Assembly: GCA_947458405.1 (NCBI GenBank)
Contig: CANGZW010000020.1
Span: 1-39,075 of the forward strand
Origin: Leptospiraceae bacterium
GTDB lineage: Bacteria; Spirochaetota; Leptospiria; Leptospirales; Leptospiraceae
Length of the DNA stretch: 39,075 nucleotides
Direction of reading: 5' to 3'
The notes beneath the pieces were generated by a model that had not been told where the DNA came from, ran no database searches, and saw only the letters and a list, made by a program, of their open reading frames with translations. The stretch's first letter is position 1, and every line of letters starts with the position of its first letter. Of this stretch, positions 16,483 through 25,025 are shown one piece after another. The position numbers and the translations under genes are program-made.

Positions 16483-17772
16483 ATGATAAAATATTTCTAT
16501 AAATTAATCTATAAGTACATTTCAATTTATATTAGACCTGAAGACTCTCTTTTAGAAATTGATCCTGTTGAAAATTATATAAATGAAAATTATACAAACA
16601 AAGATGTATTACTTACTAAAAATAAAAATATAAATTATGATGAATTAAGATCTAAAAATTTTGATTATATTTTATTAAATGGTAATATTCATTATGAAAG
16701 GGATATTCAAGACTTCCTTTTTAATCTAAAAAATTTATGTAATACAAATACAAGAATAATGATAACCTATTTTTCAACTTTATGGAAGCCTTTAATAGTT
16801 TTTGCAACTTGGATGGGTTTTAGAAGAAAAAATATTGAAACAAATTGGATAGCCCACGAAGATATATCAAATTTACTTTTACTAACTGATTATGAGGTAG
16901 TGAGAATTGAAAATAAAATATTAATTCCCTTTTATCTTCCCATCCTTAGTCATCTATTAAATAGATATATCTCACCTCTTCCATTTTTTAGAAACTTTAA
17001 CATGGTGAATATATTAATAGCCAGACCAATTTTAAAGATTGATAATTCAAAAATGAGTGTATCGATAGTAGTTGCCGCCCGTAATGAAGAAGGAAATATT
17101 AAAAATATTTTAGATCGTATTCCAAAAATGGGTCCGAATGACGAGCTCATCTTTGTTGAGGGAAACTCAACGGATAATACCTGGCAGAAAATTCAGGACT
17201 TGAGCAAGGAATATTCGAGTAAATTGAATATCATCACAGCTCAACAATCGGGAAAGGGAAAAGGTGATGCCGTTAGAAAAGGTTTTTCTCTCGCTTCCAA
17301 AGAGATATTAATGATTTTAGATGCCGATTTAACTGTTCCACCAGAAGATCTTCCAAGATTTTACAATGCCATAGTCAGTGGGAAAGGTGAGTTTATCAAT
17401 GGTAGTAGATTGGTTTATCCAATGGAAAAAGAAGCCATGAGATTTTTTAATCTACTAGGAAATAAATTTTTTGCAATGGCATTCTCCTATGTTTTAGGGC
17501 AGAGATTTAAGGATACACTCTGTGGAACAAAAGTAATCACATTAAAAAATTATCAAAAACTAGAAAAGAATCGAAATTACTTTGGAGAATTCGATCCATT
17601 TGGAGACTTTGATTTAATCTTTGGGGCCGCTAGGATGGGACTTAAAATAGTTGAGGTTCCCATTATTTACAGAGAGAGAACATATGGTGAAACTAATATA
17701 TCCCGTTGGAAACATGGTGTTATTTTACTTGCTATGCTTATTTTTTCAGCGAGAAAGATAAAATTTATCTAG
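16483..17772 (+). CDS. Glycosyltransferase family 2 with a degenerate methyltransferase-like N-terminus
   Basis: The 429-residue protein has two parts. Residues 191-429 are a GT-A glycosyltransferase like dolichyl-phosphate mannose/glucose synthases: MSVSIVVAARNEEGN (191-205), FVEGNSTDNTW, KGKGDAVRKGF, the metal-binding DADL (280-283), GSRL and the FDLIFGAARMGLKIVEVP acceptor region. Residues 1-185 resemble a class I SAM methyltransferase in layout (EDSLLEIDP, FDYILLNG, LCNTNTRIMITYF) but lack the glycine-rich SAM loop, so the part is probably inactive. Such methyltransferase-GT2 fusions occur in other bacteria. ATG 16483 directly follows the pssA stop. It may make a polyprenyl-phosphate sugar for envelope glycans; the substrate is unknown. 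Confidence 0.85.
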   Translation: MIKYFYKLIYKYISIYIRPEDSLLEIDPVENYINENYTNKDVLLTKNKNINYDELRSKNFDYILLNGNIHYERDIQDFLFNLKNLCNTNTRIMITYFSTLWKPLIVFATWMGFRRKNIETNWIAHEDISNLLLLTDYEVVRIENKILIPFYLPILSHLLNRYISPLPFFRNFNMVNILIARPILKIDNSKMSVSIVVAARNEEGNIKNILDRIPKMGPNDELIFVEGNSTDNTWQKIQDLSKEYSSKLNIITAQQSGKGKGDAVRKGFSLASKEILMILDADLTVPPEDLPRFYNAIVSGKGEFINGSRLVYPMEKEAMRFFNLLGNKFFAMAFSYVLGQRFKDTLCGTKVITLKNYQKLEKNRNYFGEFDPFGDFDLIFGAARMGLKIVEVPIIYRERTYGETNISRWKHGVILLAMLIFSARKIKFI

Positions 17773-17905
17773 ATTTAAAAAAATAATTTTAAAAATGACT
17801 TTACATTCAAAAACAACGTATTAAATTTTAGATTCAATCTATGAGAGAATTATAAAAAAATATCAAAAATAGGTATTTTTCCTCAAAAAATAAGAAAAGA
17901 ATATT

Positions 17906-18247
17906 ATGAAAATAAAAGTAACTACAAAAAATGATGTTAATATTTTTAAAATCGAAGGTCCTATAAAAGCTGGTAATGAGTTTGAATTAGGAGAAAAAAT
18001 AGAAGAATTTATAAAAAAAGGTGTAGCTCCTAAATTTATAATAGATTTAAAAAAAGTACCTTTTATCAACTCCGCTGGTTTGGGAATATTTTTAAATATT
18101 TTTAAGCATGTAGATGGACTTAAAGGAAGAATGGTTTTTGCTAATTTGAATTCTGATATTGAAAATTTAATGGAGATAACTAAGCTAGCCAGTATTTTTG
18201 AAATATTCAAAAATACTGAAGAAGCAATGGACTCTTTTGACTTTTAA
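17906..18247 (+). CDS. STAS-domain protein (anti-sigma factor antagonist type)
   Basis: A 113-residue single STAS domain of the SpoIIAA/RsbV type. These bind anti-sigma factor kinases or act in partner-switching signalling, and are turned off by phosphorylation of one serine. The motif FINSAGLGIFL around residue 54-64 places Ser56 at the phosphorylation site, with Asn replacing the usual Asp just before it. No anti-sigma kinase or PP2C phosphatase is encoded nearby, so its partners are elsewhere. About 130 non-coding, AT-rich bases precede it. It is separated from the AsmA-like gene by only 8 bases, so the two are probably co-transcribed. Confidence 0.88.
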   Translation: MKIKVTTKNDVNIFKIEGPIKAGNEFELGEKIEEFIKKGVAPKFIIDLKKVPFINSAGLGIFLNIFKHVDGLKGRMVFANLNSDIENLMEITKLASIFEIFKNTEEAMDSFDF

Positions 18248-18255
18248 TAGATAAA

Positions 18256-21231
18256 TTGAAATCCCCCCGGGAAATCTTAAAAAATAAATTTGTATTACTT
18301 ATTCTGGGATGTGTTTTTATTTATCATTCCATATTCAATCAATTAATAGGGCAAATCATATTTGACCACTTTTCACCAAATCTATCAAGCGGAATAATAA
18401 AAGCAAATATCACTAAATTTTCACTATTTTTTGGAATAGCAGCTAGTGATTTATTAATTCAAGAAAAAGATACACAAAACCCTCCCCTTCTAAAGGCAAA
18501 AAATGTTTCACTAAATTATAATCTTCCCCTTTTACTAATTGGAAGATTGAAAATATCAGAAATTCTTTTGATGGATTCTGAAGTTATTATTAATAAATTA
18601 GATAATAAGTATAATTATGAAAAAATATTTATTAGTAAAGAAGAAGAAATTAAAAAAGAGGAAAATAATGAAGCTCAAGATTTAATTAATCTATATTTAT
18701 ATATTAGTATTTATTTAAAAGTTAATATCTCAAATCTAAATATTCAATTTATAGATACCGATAAATCATTTAAAATAAATAATTTCAGCACTTCTTTAGA
18801 ATTAGACTCGAAAAGATTCAATAAATTATATTTAGATTCTTCAATTTTTGATAATATTGAATATCTAAGTTTAATAATTCAGCCAAATAAAATTTTAGAT
18901 ATTTACTACAAAGACAAAGTCTTTGAGTTAAAAGAATTAATTGAATTTTATTTCTTTATAACTAAAGAGGGTAATAATAGTGATAGTTTTAAACATGAAT
19001 TTGTATTTAAATTAAATGGTATCTCACCTACTTTTAATGAAAATAAAATTAAACCATTAACTGTATTACTAAATACTAAGGCATCATTTTTAAATAATAA
19101 ATTGACAATTAATAAAATATTTTTTAGTTTTTTTGATAAGAAATTTATTGATGCTTTTGGACAAATTGATGATGTTTCAAATAAAGATAGTATAGTAAAT
19201 TTAGAATTTATTAATTCTATAATTGATTTGGACTCTATTAATGATTATTTAAAATTATTTAATGGAAAATTTCCTAATATATCAGGGAAGATTCACCTTT
19301 CCCCATTAATAATATCAGGTAATCTACAAAACATAGAATTAAAATGGAGTCCTAATCTTGAAAATATAGGGATTAGTAGTACTGAAAGTAATCATTTCAT
19401 TCAAAATGGTAAATTTAATTTAGAATGTAATTTAAATTTATTTCTAAAAGAAAATGAAAAAGTAAATAAATTATCAAACTTCAAAAAAATTCACCTTGAT
19501 AACTTATATATAAATTATAATAAATCAGAAATCAGATCAACTATAGATTTTTTAAATCCAATATTACAAGGAAATATAAGTATAAAAAATTTAAATCTTA
19601 GTAATTTTTCAAAAAATATAAATGGAAAATTTGGATTAGAAGCTAATATACAAAATAATGATTATAAAAATTTAAATATCTCTCTGAATTCTGAATTAAA
19701 TAATTTTCAATTTTACTCTGATAATTTTAATATTAAACCTTCAAACTTTAAATTAAAAACAGCAGTTGAAATATTTCTAAATTCAGATTTGAAATTTCAA
19801 AGCATGAAATTAAAAAATTCAAATTTAAATTTTTTAAATCCAAATTTTAAAAATAGTGTAGAGTTAATTTCTACCTTAATCGAGTATAAGGATGATTTAA
19901 AAAAAATTATTATAAATGATTCCAAGATAAATATTTTTTTGGATATATTGATTCCATTACTTCCATCTGACTTATCCTCTAACATAAGAAATTTTCAATC
20001 TATTTCAGGTAATCCCTCTATTTTAATTTCTAATCTAAATTATAATCTCATCAATGAAAAATTAATCAATGGGAATATAACATTTGTTTTACCTGGAATC
20101 CATTTAACAGATTTGAAATTTTTATTTAATATAAAATTAAATTCAGAAAATAATAATAATATAGATATTAATGAAATAAATATTAAAGGATTTAAGAATA
20201 TTTTAGCGTTAGACATAAATGGAAAAATAGTAAATAAAAAAATAGAAAATGTAATCAAAAAGGAAATCAATCTTAACATTAGTTCAACTATAATTTCTGA
20301 TAATTTATTTGAACTTACTAAATTTTTGAAATATAGTGGAAAAACAAAATTAGATTTTGTATTAAATAATGACATATTAAATGGAAGCATAGTTAGCGAT
20401 AAAGTTAATTTAGAGATTAACAAAGGTGAATGTCCAGGGATAAATTGCTCTAAATATATTATTAATAATTTATATTTAAATGTATTTTTAAATCATAATT
20501 TGAATTTTAATAATTATTATTCTATCCTAGAAGGAGATAAATCAAATTTAATAAAAACAATAGGAATGAATAAAGAAATCAATTTTAAAATTGATAACAT
20601 ACTAGGGACACATCCTATTGAAAAAGAAAAATCTTTTTCATATATTCAAGGAAATAATAAAGATCCTGGTATTACAGGAAGAATTGATTATAATAATAAT
20701 ATGTTCTCCATCTCAAATTTTAACTTAAAAACTTTAAATGGAGATATCTCCTCTAAAAATATTCAGGTTAATATAAATAGAGGCAACTTAGATAAAATCC
20801 AATACCTAGGAAATCTGCAGGTTAGAGACATAGATTTTACAGAATTAATCCCCTTAGAAAATAGGAAAAAGATTGATGATGGAAAAATTAGAGGTGATAT
20901 TAATTTTTCAGGAGAAAATATGAATGATTTGGTAAATAATACTGAAATATTTTTTAGTATTTATAAGATTGGTAAAGATTTTGGAAATAGTGCAATCAAC
21001 ATAGTTAGTCCTCCCAATATTATTAGGGATTATATAGTGAACAGTTATTCAGTTGATAAAATAGAAGCAGAACTATCTAAAGGTTTAGTCTATATTAATA
21101 TACTATTTAAGCAGGGGATTTTAAGTAATTTATTAACTAAAATAGAAAATAATAAAATCTCTCAAGAAAGAATGCCAATTAATAATTTTTTAAATAGAGC
21201 TCAGGATGAATTTTCAACATATAAAAAGTAA
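18256..21231 (+). CDS. Large AsmA-like (YdbH/TamB-type) envelope protein
   Basis: A 991-residue protein with one N-terminal membrane segment (about 11-30) and a long beta-rich, repetitive remainder. The beginning has the AsmA-type pattern in which a helix anchor is followed by short strands describing a protein layer (LLKAKNVSLNYNLPLLLIGRLKISEILL). The C-terminal 150 residues (DGKIRGDINFSG and on) resemble the end of AsmA-like proteins. Such proteins form long grooves that carry phospholipids between inner and outer membranes. The start is TTG at 18256 with no clear ribosome site, 8 bases after the STAS gene. Composition is extreme: mostly A/T, rich in Asn, Ile, Lys and Leu. It overlaps the DUF1318 lipoprotein gene, as in E. 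coli where ydbH, ynbE and ydbL are neighbours. Family is called from layout and context, not from a strong motif. Confidence 0.65.
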   Translation: MKSPREILKNKFVLLILGCVFIYHSIFNQLIGQIIFDHFSPNLSSGIIKANITKFSLFFGIAASDLLIQEKDTQNPPLLKAKNVSLNYNLPLLLIGRLKISEILLMDSEVIINKLDNKYNYEKIFISKEEEIKKEENNEAQDLINLYLYISIYLKVNISNLNIQFIDTDKSFKINNFSTSLELDSKRFNKLYLDSSIFDNIEYLSLIIQPNKILDIYYKDKVFELKELIEFYFFITKEGNNSDSFKHEFVFKLNGISPTFNENKIKPLTVLLNTKASFLNNKLTINKIFFSFFDKKFIDAFGQIDDVSNKDSIVNLEFINSIIDLDSINDYLKLFNGKFPNISGKIHLSPLIISGNLQNIELKWSPNLENIGISSTESNHFIQNGKFNLECNLNLFLKENEKVNKLSNFKKIHLDNLYINYNKSEIRSTIDFLNPILQGNISIKNLNLSNFSKNINGKFGLEANIQNNDYKNLNISLNSELNNFQFYSDNFNIKPSNFKLKTAVEIFLNSDLKFQSMKLKNSNLNFLNPNFKNSVELISTLIEYKDDLKKIIINDSKINIFLDILIPLLPSDLSSNIRNFQSISGNPSILISNLNYNLINEKLINGNITFVLPGIHLTDLKFLFNIKLNSENNNNIDINEINIKGFKNILALDINGKIVNKKIENVIKKEINLNISSTIISDNLFELTKFLKYSGKTKLDFVLNNDILNGSIVSDKVNLEINKGECPGINCSKYIINNLYLNVFLNHNLNFNNYYSILEGDKSNLIKTIGMNKEINFKIDNILGTHPIEKEKSFSYIQGNNKDPGITGRIDYNNNMFSISNFNLKTLNGDISSKNIQVNINRGNLDKIQYLGNLQVRDIDFTELIPLENRKKIDDGKIRGDINFSGENMNDLVNNTEIFFSIYKIGKDFGNSAINIVSPPNIIRDYIVNSYSVDKIEAELSKGLVYINILFKQGILSNLLTKIENNKISQERMPINNFLNRAQDEFSTYKK

Positions 21232-21805
21232 AATGTCTATTATATACTTATTATTTTTTGTAATAATATTTAATAATTGTTTTTCGCTTTTAAAACCTCC
21301 AGCAATTACTTTTACTCAATCCCCCTCTTCAGCAGAAAAACAAATTATTGGTGACAATAAAGAGTTAGAATCTGATGGTTGGTTGTTATCATCCATTAAA
21401 ACCTCAGCCATTGGTCCCGTTGAATGGAGAAGAGAAAACTTTGATGAGTTTGAATCCATAGAAATTGCTAATGAATATAAATCATTATTAAAAATAATAC
21501 TACATACAACTCCAGAAATAAAAAAATTAAAACAATTAAAATATATAGGTGAGGGACTAAATGGAAGTTTAGCTATATTAGAAAGCAAGAGAGATCCCAA
21601 ATTTGATAAAATATACAACACTAAAGAAGAAGTCAATAGAGTTAAAGATTTAGTAGCCCTTGTAAATGAGACTAGACAAAAAGTAAAAGATATCAGAAAA
21701 AATATAAAAAATAAAAGTAATACACCAGAATATACTTATTTAAATACTGTGGAGTTTGGAGAATATTTTGAGGAGAAAAAAGGAAATTGGATTCTAAAAG
21801 AGTAG
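21206..21805 (+). CDS. DUF1318 (YdbL-like) lipoprotein
   Basis: A 199-residue protein with a signal peptide and spirochaete-style lipobox FNNC (Cys25 counted from ATG 21206). The mature part has SSAEKQIIGDNKELESDGW, typical of DUF1318 lipoproteins. It ends FGEYFEEKKGNWILKE, which matches the YdbL ending (GEYVxxxxGKWxxK), preceded by a helix LVALVNETRQKVKDI. In E. coli YdbL works with the AsmA-like YdbH and lipoprotein YnbE at the outer membrane. Here one lipidated protein could stand in for both small partners. ATG 21206 overlaps the AsmA-like gene by 26 bases and supplies positive charges before the hydrophobic core; ATG 21233 is an alternative. Confidence 0.75.
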   Translation: MNFQHIKSKMSIIYLLFFVIIFNNCFSLLKPPAITFTQSPSSAEKQIIGDNKELESDGWLLSSIKTSAIGPVEWRRENFDEFESIEIANEYKSLLKIILHTTPEIKKLKQLKYIGEGLNGSLAILESKRDPKFDKIYNTKEEVNRVKDLVALVNETRQKVKDIRKNIKNKSNTPEYTYLNTVEFGEYFEEKKGNWILKE

Positions 21806-22863
21806 AGACAATAATCATTGGAGCTGGTATCACGGGATCAGTAATTTCCTATTACTTAAATTCACCTATTCTTGATAAAGCAAAAATGGCTGGTGGTAGA
21901 TGTTCCACCGGTAGGATGAGTTCAAAATATTTATATGATAAGGGTGCAACTATGTATAAAAACTCTTTTCATTATACTATAAATAATAAATCAAATAAAT
22001 TCAATTTGAATAACTATTTAAATAATAAATTTCCTAATTTAAAAACCAAACAAATTTATGATAATATGTTTGTTCCAGAAAACGGTATGATTTCTTTAGT
22101 AAGTAGTTTTATAAAAGAAAATAATTTAATTAGTAATATTAAAATCATAAAAATTATAAAAGAAAACGACTATTTTCTAATCATGGATGATTTAAATAAT
22201 TCTTACTATGCTGAAAAATGTATTATCACATGTCCCTTACCCCAATCCCTTGAGATAATTCAAGATCTACCATTTTATAAAGAATGGGAAGGCTTTACTC
22301 AAAAATATATTGATTATAAAAAGACTCTTGTTGCAACAGGACTTTGGGAAAATTTAAGTTTCAACCTAGATCAAAATCAAAAAATTAGTGAGTTGAATCA
22401 TAAGGATAATTTAGAATATTTTACTATTGAAAGTCAAAAATTTGATGATTATCAAAATTTAATTTTAAGCATTCAATTTTCTAAAGAATTCAGTGAAAAA
22501 AATTTTGAAAATTGGATGGATGAAAATAAAAATTTAAATAAAGATAAAACAGAAATTGTTGAAAATTTTTTTAGTTCAATATTTAGTAAATATAATCTAA
22601 ATTATATATCTCCCTCTCAAATCAGAGCCCATCGTTGGAAATATTCAAATCCAATTGTATCCATGTTTGATAAAGACAATGAAATAAATTTTGATAGCGT
22701 AACCTATCATGATTATATTGAGTTATGTAAAAAGTATAATTTGTATTTAACTGGAGATTGGGTTTTTGGACAGAGGGCTCCTAAATGTGTTTTAGGAGCA
22801 ATTCAACTCTCTTCTATTTTTTTAGGGAAGGATCTTCTATCGGTGGAAGGCTCTTTGCCATAG
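21787..22863 (+). CDS. FAD-dependent amine oxidoreductase, renalase-like
   Basis: A 358-residue flavoprotein. The FAD-binding motif GAGITG spans residues 12-17, followed by KMAGGRCSTGRM, the usual GGR motif of flavin amine oxidases and renalases, where the Arg contacts FAD. The C-terminus has LYLTGDWVFGQRAPKCVLGA, the second FAD contact. This layout matches bacterial renalase-like proteins, which oxidise aberrant dihydronicotinamide isomers, but the substrate here is not known. The start is TTG at 21787, overlapping the lipoprotein gene by 19 bases, with GAGGAG about 12 bases upstream. Its last 50 bases overlap the end of flgJ on the other strand. Confidence 0.8.
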   Translation: MDSKRVETIIIGAGITGSVISYYLNSPILDKAKMAGGRCSTGRMSSKYLYDKGATMYKNSFHYTINNKSNKFNLNNYLNNKFPNLKTKQIYDNMFVPENGMISLVSSFIKENNLISNIKIIKIIKENDYFLIMDDLNNSYYAEKCIITCPLPQSLEIIQDLPFYKEWEGFTQKYIDYKKTLVATGLWENLSFNLDQNQKISELNHKDNLEYFTIESQKFDDYQNLILSIQFSKEFSEKNFENWMDENKNLNKDKTEIVENFFSSIFSKYNLNYISPSQIRAHRWKYSNPIVSMFDKDNEINFDSVTYHDYIELCKKYNLYLTGDWVFGQRAPKCVLGAIQLSSIFLGKDLLSVEGSLP

Positions 22864-23272
22864 AACTATATATTTGTTCGGCAATTCCCAAAGATTCATT
22901 TTTTGAAATTTCTTTAGCATATTCATCGTATAACATATCTTCAAAAATATCTTCCGCATATCCACCATGGATCATGTTTTGCTTTTCTACTGTTTTACGC
23001 ATTTGATTTAACATGAGTTTTACAAACATTGATTCAAATTCCACACTGGCATCAAAAAGCTTTTTGCGATAAGGGTCTTTTTTAATTTCTTCTTTTATAT
23101 TTGTAGGATTTATTACGTCAGAAGAAGAAATCTTTCCTAATAGCTTCTCATCCAATTCCTTTTTAAATGAAGCTCCTGAATCTTTAGAGGGGGTTTCCAC
23201 TGATCTTTTCAGATCATTTAATCTTGAATCTGAAATATTAGCCCTATTCATATAATCTTGAATAATATTCAT
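22814..23272 (-). CDS. flgJ: Rod-binding protein, FlgJ N-terminal type
   Basis: A 152-residue protein with the rod-binding domain of FlgJ in its C-terminal half (DASVEFESMFVKLMLNQMR, about residues 75-93), which caps or scaffolds the growing flagellar rod. The muramidase domain found in enterobacterial FlgJ is absent, as in many other phyla, so peptidoglycan must be opened by another enzyme. The first 70 residues are polar and probably disordered. Its ATG overlaps the flgI stop (ATGA). It is the last gene of the flgG-flgA-flgH-flgI-flgJ run and overlaps the convergent oxidoreductase gene by 50 bases. Confidence 0.88.
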   Translation of the reverse strand: MNIIQDYMNRANISDSRLNDLKRSVETPSKDSGASFKKELDEKLLGKISSSDVINPTNIKEEIKKDPYRKKLFDASVEFESMFVKLMLNQMRKTVEKQNMIHGGYAEDIFEDMLYDEYAKEISKNESLGIAEQIYSSMAKSLPPIEDPSLKK

Positions 23273-24327
23273 TGTACTACAACCTCCGCATGCATTGCAC
23301 CCGATTTACGTAATGCTTCTAAAATTGAAATTATATCCTTGGTAGTCGCCCCAACCTTATTAAGGGCTTTAACTAAATCAGAAACTTTTGTGGCTTCTGG
23401 CATAACTATTACATTTTCGACTTTTTCTGAATCATCCCAAAATCTTTTTTTACCACCACCAGAAACTACCACACTCAAACCTTGTTTAGAGATAGCAACT
23501 TCATCGATGGTTACATTGGCTCCCATAACTATTGTTCCTGTTCTCTCATTAACCACTACCCTTGCTTTATTTTCAGGGGTAACTGTAATATTTTCCAGCT
23601 TTCCTAAGATTGCTATTGGATCACTTGATTCAGGAATGATTACTTCCACTTCCACTGGGGATACTATTCTGGTAGTAACATTTTCAGATTGAAAATTTTC
23701 TGTGATTGCTTTGTTGACAATATCCAGGGTGGCAAAATCTTGATTTTGAAGTATCACCCGATATTTATTTTCTTTATTGAAAAACTTACCTTGAATTTCT
23801 TTTTCTACTATCGCTCCTCCCTGAATAATTCCTACTGTTTTGGGGGGATTTTTCGAAACTCCTATTTTTACTTCTTTGCCTCCAAAAGAAATGGCACCAC
23901 TGGCAACTGCAAAAATTTCATTGTTGGCGGCTTTTAGAGGAGATTGAAGAAGAATACCACCTTCTAGTGATTTTGCATCCCCAATCGAAGACACAGTAAC
24001 ATCTATTTTATCGCCAACCTTAGCATAGGTTGGAATATTGGCAGTTATAACTACTGATGCTATATTTTTCGATATAGCAGGATTTGATGCCGCAGAAAGA
24101 CCTTGATTTTTTAGGAAATTTTTCATACTTTCTGATGTTATTAAGTTTTTCGTATCACCAGTTTGTGCAAGTCCACTAACAATTCCAAAGCCTGAAAGTT
24201 GATTTTCTCTTACTCCATCAATTCTAGCTATATCTTTAAGTTTGGCTTCTACCGAAAAAATTTGAAAAGAGTATATAAGCAATATATAGGTAAAATATAT
24301 ATAATATTTGAAAAAGGATTTTTTCAT
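23269..24327 (-). CDS. flgI: Flagellar P-ring protein FlgI
   Basis: FlgI forms the periplasmic P ring around the flagellar rod in Gram-negative bacteria. The 352-residue protein has a signal peptide (about 1-28, ending SVEA) and the family signature KLKDIARIDGVRENQLSGFG, then GLAQTGDT. The C-terminus KVGATTKDIISILEALRKSG is also typical of FlgI. ATGA overlaps join it to flgH before and flgJ after it. If the host is a spirochaete, the flagella are periplasmic and do not cross the outer membrane, so the role of a P ring is open. Confidence 0.96.
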   Translation of the reverse strand: MKKSFFKYYIYFTYILLIYSFQIFSVEAKLKDIARIDGVRENQLSGFGIVSGLAQTGDTKNLITSESMKNFLKNQGLSAASNPAISKNIASVVITANIPTYAKVGDKIDVTVSSIGDAKSLEGGILLQSPLKAANNEIFAVASGAISFGGKEVKIGVSKNPPKTVGIIQGGAIVEKEIQGKFFNKENKYRVILQNQDFATLDIVNKAITENFQSENVTTRIVSPVEVEVIIPESSDPIAILGKLENITVTPENKARVVVNERTGTIVMGANVTIDEVAISKQGLSVVVSGGGKKRFWDDSEKVENVIVMPEATKVSDLVKALNKVGATTKDIISILEALRKSGAMHAEVVVQ

Positions 24328-25004
24328 TCGCTTTCTCCGAGAAGTCTTTTAATATTTTTAAGTATAATTTTTTGACGTTCTGTTTCTGTTATTTCAGATT
24401 TTAGAACAGGTTGTCCATCCGGACCAATGATAGGTTTACCCTTGGGATCGAGTGCTGGTTTTAGCTGTAAATCGGGATCTTTCAAGTTTTTCTCAATTGG
24501 GCTTGCAATGTACTCCAATTTTAATTCAGCCACTTTATCACTTTCAATAGCATTTCCATCTTTAATATCTCCACCTGCAACTTTCCCTGTTAATTTTAGG
24601 GAACTTTTTCCAGTATCATAGGTTGCTTCTCTCGAACCTGTAATGATTAAATTACCTGCAGGATCTAGTCCAATTACTTGGGCTGCCATTGATCCTACTA
24701 TTTTGCTATTGGATTTTTCTTTTCCATTTTTCTTTCCTGCAATGGTTCTATCCATATTGTATCCCATAATCTCAGGAATAGATTTTTTATCGGGGGATGA
24801 TTTTATCGTGATTGTGTCATCCTTACCTGATTCGTAAACATATTCTGCTTTAATTCCATCCTTCAGTAGGACTCGAACTATAGCTCCTACCTGAAGCCCT
24901 TGAGTTCCTGTAGAATATGGATTAGAATCTACCCAGAGACTATTTGATTGTGAAAATAGATTAAAATTTAAAATACAAAAAAATATTATTATAAAAATTT
25001 TCAT
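24324..25004 (-). CDS. flgH: Flagellar L-ring protein FlgH, apparently not lipidated
   Basis: A 226-residue FlgH homologue. The N-terminus is a signal peptide ending near FSQ, followed by NSLWVDS, like the GSLW found after the signal in FlgH. The core has GNLIITGSREATYDTGKSS, LTGKVAGGDI and AIESDKVAELKLEY, matching the FlgH pattern (NL.+.G.+.+..N...L.+.G.VRP.DI...N.V.S..+A...I.Y). Canonical FlgH is an outer-membrane lipoprotein; here no Cys sits at the cleavage site. A charged tail of about 50 residues after the conserved region (from LKPALDPKGKP on) is extra. The ATG at 25004 has AGGAT 8 bases upstream; the stop overlaps flgI. Confidence 0.9.
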   Translation of the reverse strand: MKIFIIIFFCILNFNLFSQSNSLWVDSNPYSTGTQGLQVGAIVRVLLKDGIKAEYVYESGKDDTITIKSSPDKKSIPEIMGYNMDRTIAGKKNGKEKSNSKIVGSMAAQVIGLDPAGNLIITGSREATYDTGKSSLKLTGKVAGGDIKDGNAIESDKVAELKLEYIASPIEKNLKDPDLQLKPALDPKGKPIIGPDGQPVLKSEITETERQKIILKNIKRLLGESE

Positions 25005-25025
25005 TATTTTATCCTAAAAATTAGA

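Noticed and set aside
17865-17880. AAAAATA-GG-TATTTTT repeat before the STAS gene
   Set aside because: All-A/T arms of this length are expected by chance in the spacer, and it does not align with a promoter.
23258-24837. Plus-strand reading frames inside flgI and flgH
   Set aside because: They are antisense shadows of well-identified flagellar genes and have no ribosome sites or recognisable domains.
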